Assembly: GCA_964535975.1 (NCBI GenBank) | Contig: CAZHWC010000001.1 | Coordinates: forward strand, 5,834 to 69,833 | Source of the DNA: Petrimonas sp964535975 | Lineage (GTDB): Bacteria; Bacteroidota; Bacteroidia; Bacteroidales; Dysgonomonadaceae | Length of the DNA: 64,000 bases | Direction of reading: 5' to 3' | In this document: positions 16,919 to 25,532 of the stretch, piece after piece | Layout: each line of letters begins with the position of its first letter | Position numbering within the stretch: position 1 is the first letter of the stretch | The notes under the pieces: generated by a model | The model's input: only the letters and a program-made list of their open reading frames with translations | Database searches by the model: none | Told to the model about the DNA's origin: nothing | Made by a program: the position numbers and the translations under genes

Positions 16919-17398
16919 ATGAAAGAAATAAATTTAACCACAAAGATAAGAGTTTATCTAATAGATGAATGTACTGATACAGAAAAAAAGCTTGTCGACG
17001 CTGCAAAGCTGGCTACCAAAGATGCATATGTTCCGTATTCAAATTTTAGAGTCGGTGCGGCTCTTCTTATGGAGAATGGTGATATTATCACCGGTAATAA
17101 TCAGGAAAATGCGGCTTATCCATCTGGTATATGTGCAGAGCGTACTGCTGTATTTTTTGCTAATGCAAATTATCCCAGTCAAAAGATTGAGGCAATTGCG
17201 GTGGCTGCTCATTATAATGGTGAGTTTACTAAAGATGTAATTACTCCATGTGGTGCTTGTAGGCAAGTTTTGCTTGAGGTGGAAAATAGATACAACTCTC
17301 CAATGAAAATTTTATTATACGGGGGTAATGATGAGGTGTATCAGGTGGATAGTATTAAAGATTTGCTGCCATTAAGCTTTGGAGAAGAAATGTTGTAG
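16919..17398 (+). CDS. cdd: Cytidine deaminase
   Basis: 159 residues; hydrolytic deamination of cytidine and deoxycytidine to uridine forms (pyrimidine salvage). The zinc site is of the small tetrameric type: Cys72-Ala-Glu74 in GICAERTA and Cys111-x-x-Cys114 in TPCGACRQ. N-terminal AYVPYSNFRVGAAL is the substrate-binding motif. A single transcription unit, with about 200 bp of non-coding sequence before the next gene. Confidence 0.95.
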   Translation: MKEINLTTKIRVYLIDECTDTEKKLVDAAKLATKDAYVPYSNFRVGAALLMENGDIITGNNQENAAYPSGICAERTAVFFANANYPSQKIEAIAVAAHYNGEFTKDVITPCGACRQVLLEVENRYNSPMKILLYGGNDEVYQVDSIKDLLPLSFGEEML

Positions 17399-17603
17399 GA
17401 TTGTTTTATTAATTTGTAATTAATATTTGTGCGTTTTTCTTCTTTCTTCTTTTAATGCTTTATTCTTTTTAAAATAATTCGTGATTAGTTTTGTTGTTGT
17501 GCAAATTAATTATTATTTTGCGTCTTATTATTAGAAATGAGCTTGATTGATGTTTGCTTTTGTAAAATAATACACAAGAATACAAATTGAGTATACAACA
17601 ATA

Positions 17604-18809
17604 ATGTTTTTGAAGAATAGTAGTATTAATATGGATTTTAAAGGTTTGGAACTTCTGTATAAAGAAGAGTTGCTTGAGAGTGTTATTCCTTTTTGGTTTT
17701 CAAAGTCGCAAGACTATGAATGTGGAGGGTATTTTACCTGTCTTGATCGTGAAGGCAATGTTTTTGATACAGATAAGTTTGTTTGGCTTCAAGGACGTCA
17801 GGTATGGATGTTTTCGATGCTATATAATAATGTGGAAAAACGTCAAGAATGGCTTGAATGTGCAATTCAGGGTGCAGAGTTTTTGAAAAAATATGGACAT
17901 GATGGCAATTTAAATTGGTATTTTTCGCTTGATAAAGAAGGAAATCCGCTTGTGGAGCCGTATAGTATTTTTTCGTACACTTTTGCAGCAATGGCTTTTG
18001 GACAGTTAAGCATTGCAACAAATAATCATGAGTATGCTGATATTGCTAAGAAAACTTTTGATATTATTCTTTCAAAACAAAATAATCCAAAAGGAAAGTG
18101 GAATAAGGCACATGGGGGTACTAGGAGCCTTAAGAATTTTGCTTTGCCTATGATTTTGAGCAACCTTGCACTTGAAATTGAACACTTAATGGATGAAGAC
18201 TTCCTGGTAACTACTCTGGATAATGTTATTGATGAGGTAATGAATGTTTTTCTTCGTCCTGAGCTTGGGGGTATCATTGTAGAAAATGTTAATGAAGATG
18301 GTACTCTTTCAGATACATTTGATGGTAGATTGGTTAATCCGGGACATGCTATTGAGGCGATGTGGTTTATGATGGACTTAGGAGTGAGACTAAACCGTCC
18401 GGAGCTAATAGAAAAGGCAGTAGAAACCACCTTGGTGATGGTTGACTATGGTTGGGATAAGGTGCATGGAGGGATATTTTATTTTATGGATAGACTGGAA
18501 CGCCCAACTCAACAATTGGAGTGGGATCAGAAGTTATGGTGGGTGCATATTGAAACTTTAATTGCACTGCTAAAAGGTTATCAGTTGACAGGAAATAAAA
18601 AATGCCTGGAATGGTATGATAAGATACATGATTATACATGGTCGCACTTTAAAGATCCTCAACATCCCGAATGGTGGGGTTATTTGAATAGACAGGGTGA
18701 GGTGCTTCTCGACTTAAAAGGTGGAAAATGGAAAGGTTGTTTTCATGTTCCCAGAGGAATGTATCAGTGTTGGAAGGTATTGGAGAAAATAAACTCAGGC
18801 AATGTTTAA
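17604..18809 (+). CDS. AGE family epimerase/isomerase
   Basis: 401 residues with the (alpha/alpha)6-barrel pattern of N-acylglucosamine 2-epimerases and cellobiose 2-epimerases. Characteristic segments are WLQGRQVWMFSMLY, HGGTRSLKNF, NPGHAIEAMWFMMDLG, HGGIFYFMDR, LWWVHIETLIALL and PEWWGYLNRQGEVL. Histidines in the last blocks are the likely general acid/base. It could epimerise GlcNAc/ManNAc or a beta-linked disaccharide. Cellobiose 2-epimerases are somewhat similar in length (about 390-410), so the substrate remains open. No neighbouring sialic-acid or mannan genes help. A later ATG at 17634 is possible. Confidence 0.87.
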   Translation: MFLKNSSINMDFKGLELLYKEELLESVIPFWFSKSQDYECGGYFTCLDREGNVFDTDKFVWLQGRQVWMFSMLYNNVEKRQEWLECAIQGAEFLKKYGHDGNLNWYFSLDKEGNPLVEPYSIFSYTFAAMAFGQLSIATNNHEYADIAKKTFDIILSKQNNPKGKWNKAHGGTRSLKNFALPMILSNLALEIEHLMDEDFLVTTLDNVIDEVMNVFLRPELGGIIVENVNEDGTLSDTFDGRLVNPGHAIEAMWFMMDLGVRLNRPELIEKAVETTLVMVDYGWDKVHGGIFYFMDRLERPTQQLEWDQKLWWVHIETLIALLKGYQLTGNKKCLEWYDKIHDYTWSHFKDPQHPEWWGYLNRQGEVLLDLKGGKWKGCFHVPRGMYQCWKVLEKINSGNV

Positions 18810-18830
18810 TTACCTGAGTTGTTTGTAAAT

Positions 18831-19166
18831 TTATCTTGGCTTAATGCCACATGCTGCTCCGGTTGGTTCGTCTTCGTCCCTAAACCAGATGTCGCTTAAC
18901 TCATTCTCATTACGTTTAAATTTAACCAGAATGTAGGAGCAGGTTGGTAGTACTTTGTATTCATTCTCTCGGGCATAGTCTACCATTTTGTCAAATAGTT
19001 TGGCTGCAATTCCCTGACCTTCTAGTTCCTTTCTTACTCCGGTGTGGTATGCATTGAGAATGCCATCTTTTACTTCAAAGTCTAACTCTGCAACTTGTGT
19101 GTTGCTACCGTTTTCGATGAAAAAACTTCCTCTGTTCTTTTCATCAATTTTAAATTGAATTTCCAT
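18831..19166 (-). CDS. Small GNAT-like N-acetyltransferase (NATD1/YidJ type)
   Basis: 111 residues matching the short acetyltransferase family: AELDFEVKDGILNAYHTGV, then the acetyl-CoA loop EGQGIAAKLF, and VLPTCSYILVKFKRN with the characteristic PxCxY motif. The substrate is unknown in this family. The C-terminal tail (DEDEPTGAACGIKPR) goes slightly beyond the minimal domain. Divergent from the esterase gene, with 62 bp between starts. Confidence 0.85.
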   Translation of the reverse strand: MEIQFKIDEKNRGSFFIENGSNTQVAELDFEVKDGILNAYHTGVRKELEGQGIAAKLFDKMVDYARENEYKVLPTCSYILVKFKRNENELSDIWFRDEDEPTGAACGIKPR

Positions 19167-19190
19167 TTATATAATTAAATTTTTATTTCT

Positions 19191-19198
19191 TATCTTTG
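19191..19198 (+). promoter_or_regulatory. -7 box (TATCTTTG) before esterase
   Basis: Perfect TAnnTTTG match 30 bp upstream of the ATG at 19229; no convincing -33 TTTG. Confidence 0.5.
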
Positions 19199-19228
19199 GT
19201 GTTATTCTTTTAATTAAAGATATACATT

Positions 19229-20053
19229 ATGAAACACTTAAGTATAATATTTGTTCTAACAGGCATTTTGTGCGCTCAGATACTAACTGCGGCAAGGGTT
19301 GATACTGTGAAGGTTTATAGCAGTTCAATGAAAAAAGATATAAAAGCTGCAATTGTTACACCTGATAATTATTCAGTAATTGATAAATTGCCTGTGGTGT
19401 ATTTATTGCACGGATATAATGGTGACTACAGTTCGTGGGTGAAAGGTTCACCTGAGGTGCAAGTGCTGGCAGATTTATATAACGTAATGGTAGTATGTCC
19501 TGATGGTAATATCAGCAGCTGGTATCTTGACAGTCCTGTTGATCCTGAATTTAAGTATGAGACGTTTGTATCCAAAGAGCTTGTTGTGTGGGTGGACTCA
19601 AACTACAAAACTATTCAATCCAGGGAGGGTAGAGCAATAACCGGACTCAGCATGGGAGGACATGGTGGCTTGTATCTTGGTTTCCGTCATCAGGATGTTT
19701 TTGGAGCATGTGGAAGTATGAGTGGTGGTGTAGATATCAGACCATTTTCTAACAACTGGCATATTATTCTTCGTCTTGGTAAACAGTCTGAACATCCTGA
19801 AAATTGGGAAAGCAATACAGTAATGAATCAATTACATCTTTTATCTCCTGATGCGACGAAGATTATTTTTGATTGTGGGACCGAGGATTTCTTTTATAAA
19901 GTAAATGTAAAGCTTCACGAGGAATTATTGTATCGTAACATCCAGCATGAATTTGTATCTCGACCGGGAGGTCATAATTGGGACTATTGGAGAAATGCTG
20001 TTAAGTATCAGTTTTTATTTTTTGATAACCACTTTAGGTCGAAAGCAAAGTAA
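19229..20053 (+). CDS. Secreted esterase, alpha/beta-hydrolase (esterase D / feruloyl-esterase like)
   Basis: 274 residues with signal peptide (about 1-21). The oxyanion region LPVVYLLHGYNGDYSSW, nucleophile Ser141 in GLSMGGHG, Asp220 in CGTEDFFY and His249 in GGHNWDYW form a complete catalytic triad. The family includes esterase D, acetylxylan and feruloyl esterases and mycolyltransferase-like enzymes. It probably deacylates carbohydrate esters in the periplasm; no polysaccharide locus is adjacent to define the substrate. Convergent with the metallo-hydrolase gene, 15 bp apart. Confidence 0.88.
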   Translation: MKHLSIIFVLTGILCAQILTAARVDTVKVYSSSMKKDIKAAIVTPDNYSVIDKLPVVYLLHGYNGDYSSWVKGSPEVQVLADLYNVMVVCPDGNISSWYLDSPVDPEFKYETFVSKELVVWVDSNYKTIQSREGRAITGLSMGGHGGLYLGFRHQDVFGACGSMSGGVDIRPFSNNWHIILRLGKQSEHPENWESNTVMNQLHLLSPDATKIIFDCGTEDFFYKVNVKLHEELLYRNIQHEFVSRPGGHNWDYWRNAVKYQFLFFDNHFRSKAK

Positions 20054-20068
20054 TAAAACTAATTAAAA

Positions 20069-20854
20069 TCAAACTCTCTTCATTTTTTCGTATGCATCGT
20101 GGAAGAATATCAAGAGACTGTTCTTTGCTTTGACTTCATCCAGAAAGCGCTGTTTTTCCTCCATTGCAAGGGCAGCATTATTATCATATGCTGATAGCCA
20201 ACCTAAGGGCAGGTGCACTGATGTGGGAACAACGTCTCCGGGAAAAACCACTTCGCCGTAGTCATTACTATTTATAAAAACCACAAGCTGCCCCGGTGTA
20301 TGTCCATCGTATTGCTTGATTAAAACCTCGGGACATAGCAGCATATCGCTACTTATTAAATTGAGTTGACCTGCTTTGTGTATGGGGTCTATATTGTCTG
20401 CGAAGAATGAATCTTTCTCATAAGGTCTCGGATTAACGTAGTTGTCCCATTGTTGTTGACTAAGCCAGTATTTTGCATTTGGAAAAGTTGGCACAGTATC
20501 GCCATGGTTATTAATGATTGTGCCTCCTCCGCAATGGTCGAAATGAAGATGGGTAAGTATTACATCTGTAACCTCTTCTGCGGCGTATCCTATTTTTTCA
20601 ATTTCTATGGTTAAATCCTGAAGATTATGTGGCTGATAGTACTTTAATTTGTCTAACTGCTTATCACCAGCACCACAATCAATAAGTATTTTGCGAGTTT
20701 CAGTTTCAATAAACAAGCATCTCATTGCCATCTTGCACATGTTGTTTTCATCGCATGGATAACGCTTGCTCCAATACTTTTTGGGGATGGGGCCAAACAT
20801 TGCGCCACCATCTGCTAAAAAATATCCCGTTTCAATAATATGGAAATTTGCCAT
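20069..20854 (-). CDS. Metallo-beta-lactamase fold hydrolase
   Basis: 261 residues from ATG 20854. The metal motif HLHFDHCGG (His102, His104, Asp106, His107) and later HTPGQLVVF and FPGDVVP give a complete binuclear site. The sequence resembles lactonase or quorum-quenching-type metallo-hydrolases, but family substrates are too varied for a firm call. An upstream in-frame ATG at 20875 would add seven residues, but it lies inside a perfect -7 box (20873-20880), so transcription would begin after it; ATG 20854 is preferred. Confidence 0.85.
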   Translation of the reverse strand: MANFHIIETGYFLADGGAMFGPIPKKYWSKRYPCDENNMCKMAMRCLFIETETRKILIDCGAGDKQLDKLKYYQPHNLQDLTIEIEKIGYAAEEVTDVILTHLHFDHCGGGTIINNHGDTVPTFPNAKYWLSQQQWDNYVNPRPYEKDSFFADNIDPIHKAGQLNLISSDMLLCPEVLIKQYDGHTPGQLVVFINSNDYGEVVFPGDVVPTSVHLPLGWLSAYDNNAALAMEEKQRFLDEVKAKNSLLIFFHDAYEKMKRV

Positions 20855-20872
20855 TTTCGTTGTACTTTTGTG

Positions 20873-20880
20873 CAAAAGTA
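20873..20880 (-). promoter_or_regulatory. -7 box TACTTTTG of the metallo-hydrolase gene
   Basis: A perfect TAnnTTTG on the minus strand. It overlaps the upstream candidate start codon at 20875 and so decides for ATG 20854. Confidence 0.5.
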
Positions 20881-20917
20881 ATAAAAAGAGAGTGATTTAC
20901 ATCTAAAAAATAAAGTT

Positions 20918-21874
20918 ATGGCTATTTACACTGGTTCGAGTAAACATCTGGGAGGAACAGAGGTGATATCGAAAAAGGAAACATTTTATTATGGACTTAT
21001 TCAAAAAAATGTTTTAGTATCTGGTGCAAATGGTCAATTGGGACAAGAGATAAAGAGGCTATCGCAAAAACAGAATACTCCCTTTAGGTTTATTTATACT
21101 GATATAGAACAATTAGATATTACTAAAAGAGATGAAGTGATTAACTTTGTTTCTGGAAATAATATTGAATATATAATAAATTGCGCTGCATATACAGCTG
21201 TTGACCTTGCTGAAAATGATGAAGAAGCTGCCTATAAAATAAACTATGAGGGTGCCAGAAACTTGGCTGAAGCTTCTAAATATATCAATGCTAAGATGAT
21301 CCATATATCTACTGATTATGTTTTTGATGGTGAATCAACTGTGCCATATAAAGAAGATGATTTGGTGAATCCATTGTCTGTTTATGGCTTATCTAAATTT
21401 AAAGGAGAAGAGGCGGTAGCAGAATTTGCAAAGGAATGGATAATCATTAGAACGTCATGGATGTTTTCGGAGTTTGGATCTAACTTTGTGAAAACGATGC
21501 TTAGGCTAATGAGTGAAAGGGAAGAGCTTGGCGTGGTTTATGATCAGAGAGGTACACCAACATATGCGGCTGATTTGGCTGAGATGCTATTTGTGATATT
21601 AGATGAGTCGGAGTGGAGCTCAGGAATATATAATTTCTCAAACTCAGGTGAGACAACATGGTATGATTTTGCAAATAAAATAAGGGAGCTATCAGAGATT
21701 ACCTCTTGTCTGTTAAATAAGATATCTGCCAGTGAGTATCCGACGGCTGCAAAAAGACCACTATATAGTGTGTTTGATAAATCAAAAATAGAGAATAAGT
21801 ACAACGTGATAATCCCTGATTGGGAGAATGCGTTAAAGAGATGTTTGGAAAGAATAATTGCAAATCAGGACTAG
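20918..21874 (+). CDS. rfbD: dTDP-4-dehydrorhamnose reductase
   Basis: Reduces dTDP-4-dehydro-L-rhamnose to dTDP-L-rhamnose with NAD(P)H for surface polysaccharide. As drawn it is 318 residues with NAD-binding GANGQLG at 36-42, STDYVFDG, and the catalytic Tyr156-x3-Lys160 (YGLSK). The family usually starts about five residues before the beta strand leading to GxxGQLG, so about 27 N-terminal residues are extra. A GTG at 20963, preceded by GGGAGG at 6-nt spacing, would remove 15 of them and may be the real start. It stands 42 bp before prfC, a pairing familiar from Bacteroidales; rfbA-C are not here. Confidence 0.9.
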   Translation: MAIYTGSSKHLGGTEVISKKETFYYGLIQKNVLVSGANGQLGQEIKRLSQKQNTPFRFIYTDIEQLDITKRDEVINFVSGNNIEYIINCAAYTAVDLAENDEEAAYKINYEGARNLAEASKYINAKMIHISTDYVFDGESTVPYKEDDLVNPLSVYGLSKFKGEEAVAEFAKEWIIIRTSWMFSEFGSNFVKTMLRLMSEREELGVVYDQRGTPTYAADLAEMLFVILDESEWSSGIYNFSNSGETTWYDFANKIRELSEITSCLLNKISASEYPTAAKRPLYSVFDKSKIENKYNVIIPDWENALKRCLERIIANQD

Positions 21875-21916
21875 CAAATAGTTTTTTAAAGATAAAAAAG
21901 TAATTCAGAATCATAT

Positions 21917-23491
21917 ATGAGCTTAAGAAAAGAAATTGAACGCAGGCGAACATTTGCCATAATTAGTCACCCTGATGCGGGTAAGACAACACTAACCGAG
22001 AAGCTGCTGCTTTTTGGGGGTGCTATACATGTGGCAGGTGCCGTTAAGTCAAATAAAATAAAGAAATCGGCCACATCAGACTGGATGGATATAGAGCGCC
22101 AGCGTGGAATATCGGTTGCAACATCAGTAATGGGGTTCGAATATGATGACTATAAAGTGAATATTCTTGATACTCCGGGTCACCAGGATTTTATGGAGGA
22201 TACTTATAGAACGCTTACAGCAGTGGATAGTGTTATTGTTGTGGTGGATATTGCCAAGGGTGTGGAGCCACAGACGCGAAAACTTATGGAGGTGTGCCGT
22301 ATGCGCAAGACACCTGTTATGATTTTTGTGAATAAGCTTGACCGTGAGGGAAAGGATCCTATGGAGGTGTTGGATGAGCTTGAGGATCAATTGCAAATTG
22401 CTGTAAGACCTTTGAGCTGGCCTATAGATATGGGTGAGAGGTTTAAAGGTGTGTATAATATATATGAGAATTGTCTTGATTTGTATAAACCTTCAAAGCA
22501 GTCAGTGACTGAGTCGGTTCATATGGATATTGATTCTCCCGAAATAGAAAAGCATATTGGTGACAAGCTAGCCACACAGCTAAGAGATGATATTGAGTTA
22601 ATTTCGGAAGTATATCCTGATTTTAACACAGAAGATTATCTTGCCGGTGATTTGGCACCAGTGTTTTTTGGCTCGGCCCTATACAATTTTGGTGTAAAAG
22701 AACTGCTGGATTGTTTTGTGGAGATTGCCCCATCTCCACGATCTGTTCAGGCAGAGGAGCGTAGGGTTGATCCGTATGAAGAAGATTTCTCCGGTTTTAT
22801 ATTCAAGATTCATGCAAATATGGACCCAAATCATCGTTCATGTATTGCGTTCGTAAAAGTTTGTTCTGGTAAGTTTGAGCGAAATGTCAATTATAAACAC
22901 ATTCGTTTTAATCGTCAGATGAAATTCTCTTCTCCAACAGCGTTTATGGCTCAAAAGAAGGAAATCCTCGATGAGGCTTTTGCCGGTGATATAGTTGGTT
23001 TGCCGGATAATGGCAACTTCAAAATCGGCGATACACTTACCTCGGGTGAAAACCTACACTTTAAAGGCTTGCCAAGCTTCTCGCCCGAAATGTTTAAATA
23101 TATAGAGAATGCTGATCCTATGAAGACTAAACAACTTCAAAAAGGAATAGAGCAGCTGATTGATGAGGGTGTTGCTCAATTGTTTACAAATCAATTCAAC
23201 AACAGAAAGATTATTGGTACTGTGGGACAACTTCAGTTTGAAGTTATAGAATACCGATTGTTGCATGAATATGGTGCAAAATGTAGATGGGAACCAATAA
23301 GCTTATATAAAGCCTGCTGGATTGAGAGTGATAATCCTGCTGAATTGGAAGAGTTTAAGAAGCGTAAATATCAATATATGGCTAAGGATAAAGAGGGTAG
23401 GGATGTTTTTCTTGCAGAATCAAACTATCTGTTGATGATGGCGCAACAAGATTTTAAGAATATAAAATTCCATTTTAATTCGGAATTCTAA
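21917..23491 (+). CDS. prfC: Peptide chain release factor 3
   Basis: 524-residue translational GTPase that recycles RF1/RF2 after termination. G1 SHPDAGKT at 17-24, switch region RQRGISVATSV, G3 DTPGH and G4 NKLDRE are intact, followed by the RF3 beta-barrel and C-terminal domains (GQLQFEVIEYRL). Length is normal. Follows rfbD by 42 bp; ends at a strong hairpin terminator. Confidence 0.97.
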   Translation: MSLRKEIERRRTFAIISHPDAGKTTLTEKLLLFGGAIHVAGAVKSNKIKKSATSDWMDIERQRGISVATSVMGFEYDDYKVNILDTPGHQDFMEDTYRTLTAVDSVIVVVDIAKGVEPQTRKLMEVCRMRKTPVMIFVNKLDREGKDPMEVLDELEDQLQIAVRPLSWPIDMGERFKGVYNIYENCLDLYKPSKQSVTESVHMDIDSPEIEKHIGDKLATQLRDDIELISEVYPDFNTEDYLAGDLAPVFFGSALYNFGVKELLDCFVEIAPSPRSVQAEERRVDPYEEDFSGFIFKIHANMDPNHRSCIAFVKVCSGKFERNVNYKHIRFNRQMKFSSPTAFMAQKKEILDEAFAGDIVGLPDNGNFKIGDTLTSGENLHFKGLPSFSPEMFKYIENADPMKTKQLQKGIEQLIDEGVAQLFTNQFNNRKIIGTVGQLQFEVIEYRLLHEYGAKCRWEPISLYKACWIESDNPAELEEFKKRKYQYMAKDKEGRDVFLAESNYLLMMAQQDFKNIKFHFNSEF

Positions 23492-23520
23492 ATTGCATAT
23501 TTATTATTAAAAGTAATAAG

Positions 23521-23584
23521 AAACCTCATCTTTTAGCGTAAGCCTTTCGGCTAATAATATGCTAAAAGATGAGGTTCTTTTTTA
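23521..23584. terminator. Bidirectional terminator with nested hairpin between prfC and mscS
   Basis: Outer arms AACCTCATCTTTTAGC (23522-23537) and GCTAAAAGATGAGGTT (23561-23576) pair perfectly. A second small hairpin AGCC-TTTC-GGCT (about 23541-23552) is nested in the loop. T-run on the plus side; A-run upstream serves the convergent minus gene. Confidence 0.85.
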
Positions 23585-23594
23585 GTAACACTCT

Positions 23595-24503
23595 TTAGTT
23601 GCTATCTTCTGACTTATCTGCCAAGTGCACTGTTAGTTGTTTGAATGGCACAACCAATTTTTTTTCATTAATCTGTTTGTATATCTCTTCGTTCAAATCA
23701 AATGTAACCGGCCAAAAGTCACTTTTCTTTACCCAAACTCTTAACTTAAAGTCAATGGAGTGCTCATTCATCAGTGCCATTCTTGCAAAAGGTTCAGGAG
23801 ATTTTAGAACGTTAGGATGATTTTTTGCTATATCAATAAGCATGGATTTTACAATCTCTACATCTGTCCCATATTGAATGCTTACAATAATTTCAACACG
23901 ACGTGTAGGTTGAGTACTTATATTTATAATTGTACCAGTGGATAAGGGACCATTAGGTATATAAATGGTCTTGTTATCAGCGGTTGTCATCATTGTGTAT
24001 AGGATTCCAATACTTTTTACAGTTCCGGCATTTGACTGGGCCTCTATATAGTCTCCAACTTTAAAAGGTTTGTTGAACAGTAGCATAACGCCACCGGCAA
24101 AGTTTGCCAGATTATCTTTAACCGCAAGACCTATGGCTAAACCTGCAGATCCGATAAGAGCTGCTATTGAGAAGGTTTTGGTACCTACAACATTAATAAT
24201 GATTATGAATAGTAATATATAAAGAAATACATCTAGTGCATTTCTCATAAATCCTTGCAAAGTGCTATCCATCTTTTTCATGGTCGTTATTTTATCTGTC
24301 ATCTTTCTTATACGACCAATTAGCCATCGGCCAATAAAAAAAATAACAAAAGCAATAAATATTTTCCACGCAAGATCGATGCTCCAAGTGAGAATATTGT
24401 ATCCAATAGCTTCAAGACGACCTTGCTTGATCATCTCTGTTATTCCTTCGCCTTTTTCTATTATTTTTAATGAGTCATTTATTAAAGTTGTATTCAAAAA
24501 CAT
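23595..24503 (-). CDS. MscS-family mechanosensitive channel
   Basis: 302 residues. About three N-terminal membrane helices (around 45-65, 90-110, 118-145) lead to the pore helix GSAGLAIGLAVKDNLANFAGGVMLL, which matches the Gly/Ala-rich MscS TM3. The cytoplasmic beta domain begins KPFKVGDYIEA and contains YTMMTTADNKTIYIPNG. Length and layout are those of MscS-type small channels. It opens under membrane tension to release solutes after hypo-osmotic shock. Single gene, divergent from the TPR gene. Confidence 0.93.
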   Translation of the reverse strand: MFLNTTLINDSLKIIEKGEGITEMIKQGRLEAIGYNILTWSIDLAWKIFIAFVIFFIGRWLIGRIRKMTDKITTMKKMDSTLQGFMRNALDVFLYILLFIIIINVVGTKTFSIAALIGSAGLAIGLAVKDNLANFAGGVMLLFNKPFKVGDYIEAQSNAGTVKSIGILYTMMTTADNKTIYIPNGPLSTGTIINISTQPTRRVEIIVSIQYGTDVEIVKSMLIDIAKNHPNVLKSPEPFARMALMNEHSIDFKLRVWVKKSDFWPVTFDLNEEIYKQINEKKLVVPFKQLTVHLADKSEDSN

Positions 24504-24563
24504 ATTATAAATAATTTATTATTGTCATTACAAAGTTACTTCAATATTTAGATATACAATATA

Positions 24564-24597
24564 TTTGATGTCAATCAATAAAAAAGAGCTAATTTTG
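24564..24597 (+). promoter_or_regulatory. Bacteroidetes promoter of TPR gene
   Basis: TTTG (24564-24567), 22-bp spacer, TAATTTTG (24590-24597). Distance to the ATG at 24620 is 22 bp. Confidence 0.65.
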
Positions 24598-24619
24598 CAC
24601 ATAAATATTTTTGATTAAG

Positions 24620-25456
24620 ATGAGATTATTAATTACTTCATTATTGCTTGCTTTTCTTAGTATTGTATCATCAGCACAAGATAAACAAATGTCATATTAT
24701 GACTGGGTAGATAAATCGGCAATGTTTGTTGATGTTAACAGGCTTGATAGTGCCGCTTATTCTTTGCAGCAAGCTATGAAGTTGGAACCGACAAATAGAA
24801 ATAACCCAATGCTTCTTTTGAACTTAGGGATATTGCAACGCCAACTTAGAATGCTGGATGATGCATTTATTTCACTTACGGCAGCATTGGCGCTTAATCC
24901 TGAGCCCACATTGGTGTTGCACAACAGAGCTTCGCTTCTTTGTGATATGAATCGTTATGATGAGGCAATGGAGGACTATACGTCTATTATCAAAATAGAC
25001 CCTGAAAATGCAGAAGCCTATTATAGACGTGGACTCATTTTCTTGGAGGCAAACGATAAGAAAAGTGCCGAAGAGGATTTTGTGAAGTGTGAAGTGTTAG
25101 ACTCTACTAATCTGTTTGCAAAATTAAGCAAGGCCTTACAGCTTAAACTGAAAGATGACTGGGAGGGTGCCCAGAAAATTTATTCAGATATAATAAAGAC
25201 TGAAGATAAAAAGCTTAATGCTTATTATCTAAACAGAGCAGAATGTTATGTTAATATTGATAAGTATTCATTAGCCGCAACTGACCTAATGATAGTTGAG
25301 AGTGCGGAGAAAAATAATCCATACTTTTATATTCTTCGTGGAAGAGTGAGACTAAATCAGTATGATAAATTTGCAGCTAAACTAGATTTTCAGAAAGCTA
25401 AGCAATTGGGTTATGATGAAGAACTTGCAGATAAATGGATTTCAAAAGCGAAATAA
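24620..25456 (+). CDS. Periplasmic TPR protein
   Basis: 278 residues starting MRLLITSLLLAFLSIVSSAQ, a signal peptide. About six tetratricopeptide repeats fill residues 30-275 (for example AAYSLQQAMKLEPTNRNNP, ALALNPEPTLVLHNRASLL, IIKIDPENAEAYYRRGLIF). It is probably a scaffold for protein contacts in the periplasm; no enzymatic domain. A TTG at 24611 in frame was not used because an ATG with a good promoter spacing follows. Confidence 0.85.
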   Translation: MRLLITSLLLAFLSIVSSAQDKQMSYYDWVDKSAMFVDVNRLDSAAYSLQQAMKLEPTNRNNPMLLLNLGILQRQLRMLDDAFISLTAALALNPEPTLVLHNRASLLCDMNRYDEAMEDYTSIIKIDPENAEAYYRRGLIFLEANDKKSAEEDFVKCEVLDSTNLFAKLSKALQLKLKDDWEGAQKIYSDIIKTEDKKLNAYYLNRAECYVNIDKYSLAATDLMIVESAEKNNPYFYILRGRVRLNQYDKFAAKLDFQKAKQLGYDEELADKWISKAK

Positions 25457-25504
25457 TATTAATCTGATTTTGTGATTTAACAATGAGTATTCATCTTTTT
25501 TGTT

Positions 25505-25512
25505 TAAATTTG
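25505..25512 (+). promoter_or_regulatory. -7 box TAAATTTG before DUF3298 gene
   Basis: Perfect TAnnTTTG match. Its position places the transcript start near 25518, so the usable start codon is ATG 25533 rather than ATG 25518 or TTG 25500. Confidence 0.55.
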
Positions 25513-25532
25513 CAAAAATGATTTCGATTGAT

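Noticed and set aside
17399..17603. Small gene between cdd and the AGE epimerase
   Set aside because: No ORF above about 20 codons with a plausible start, and no RNA structure; AT-rich intergenic DNA only.
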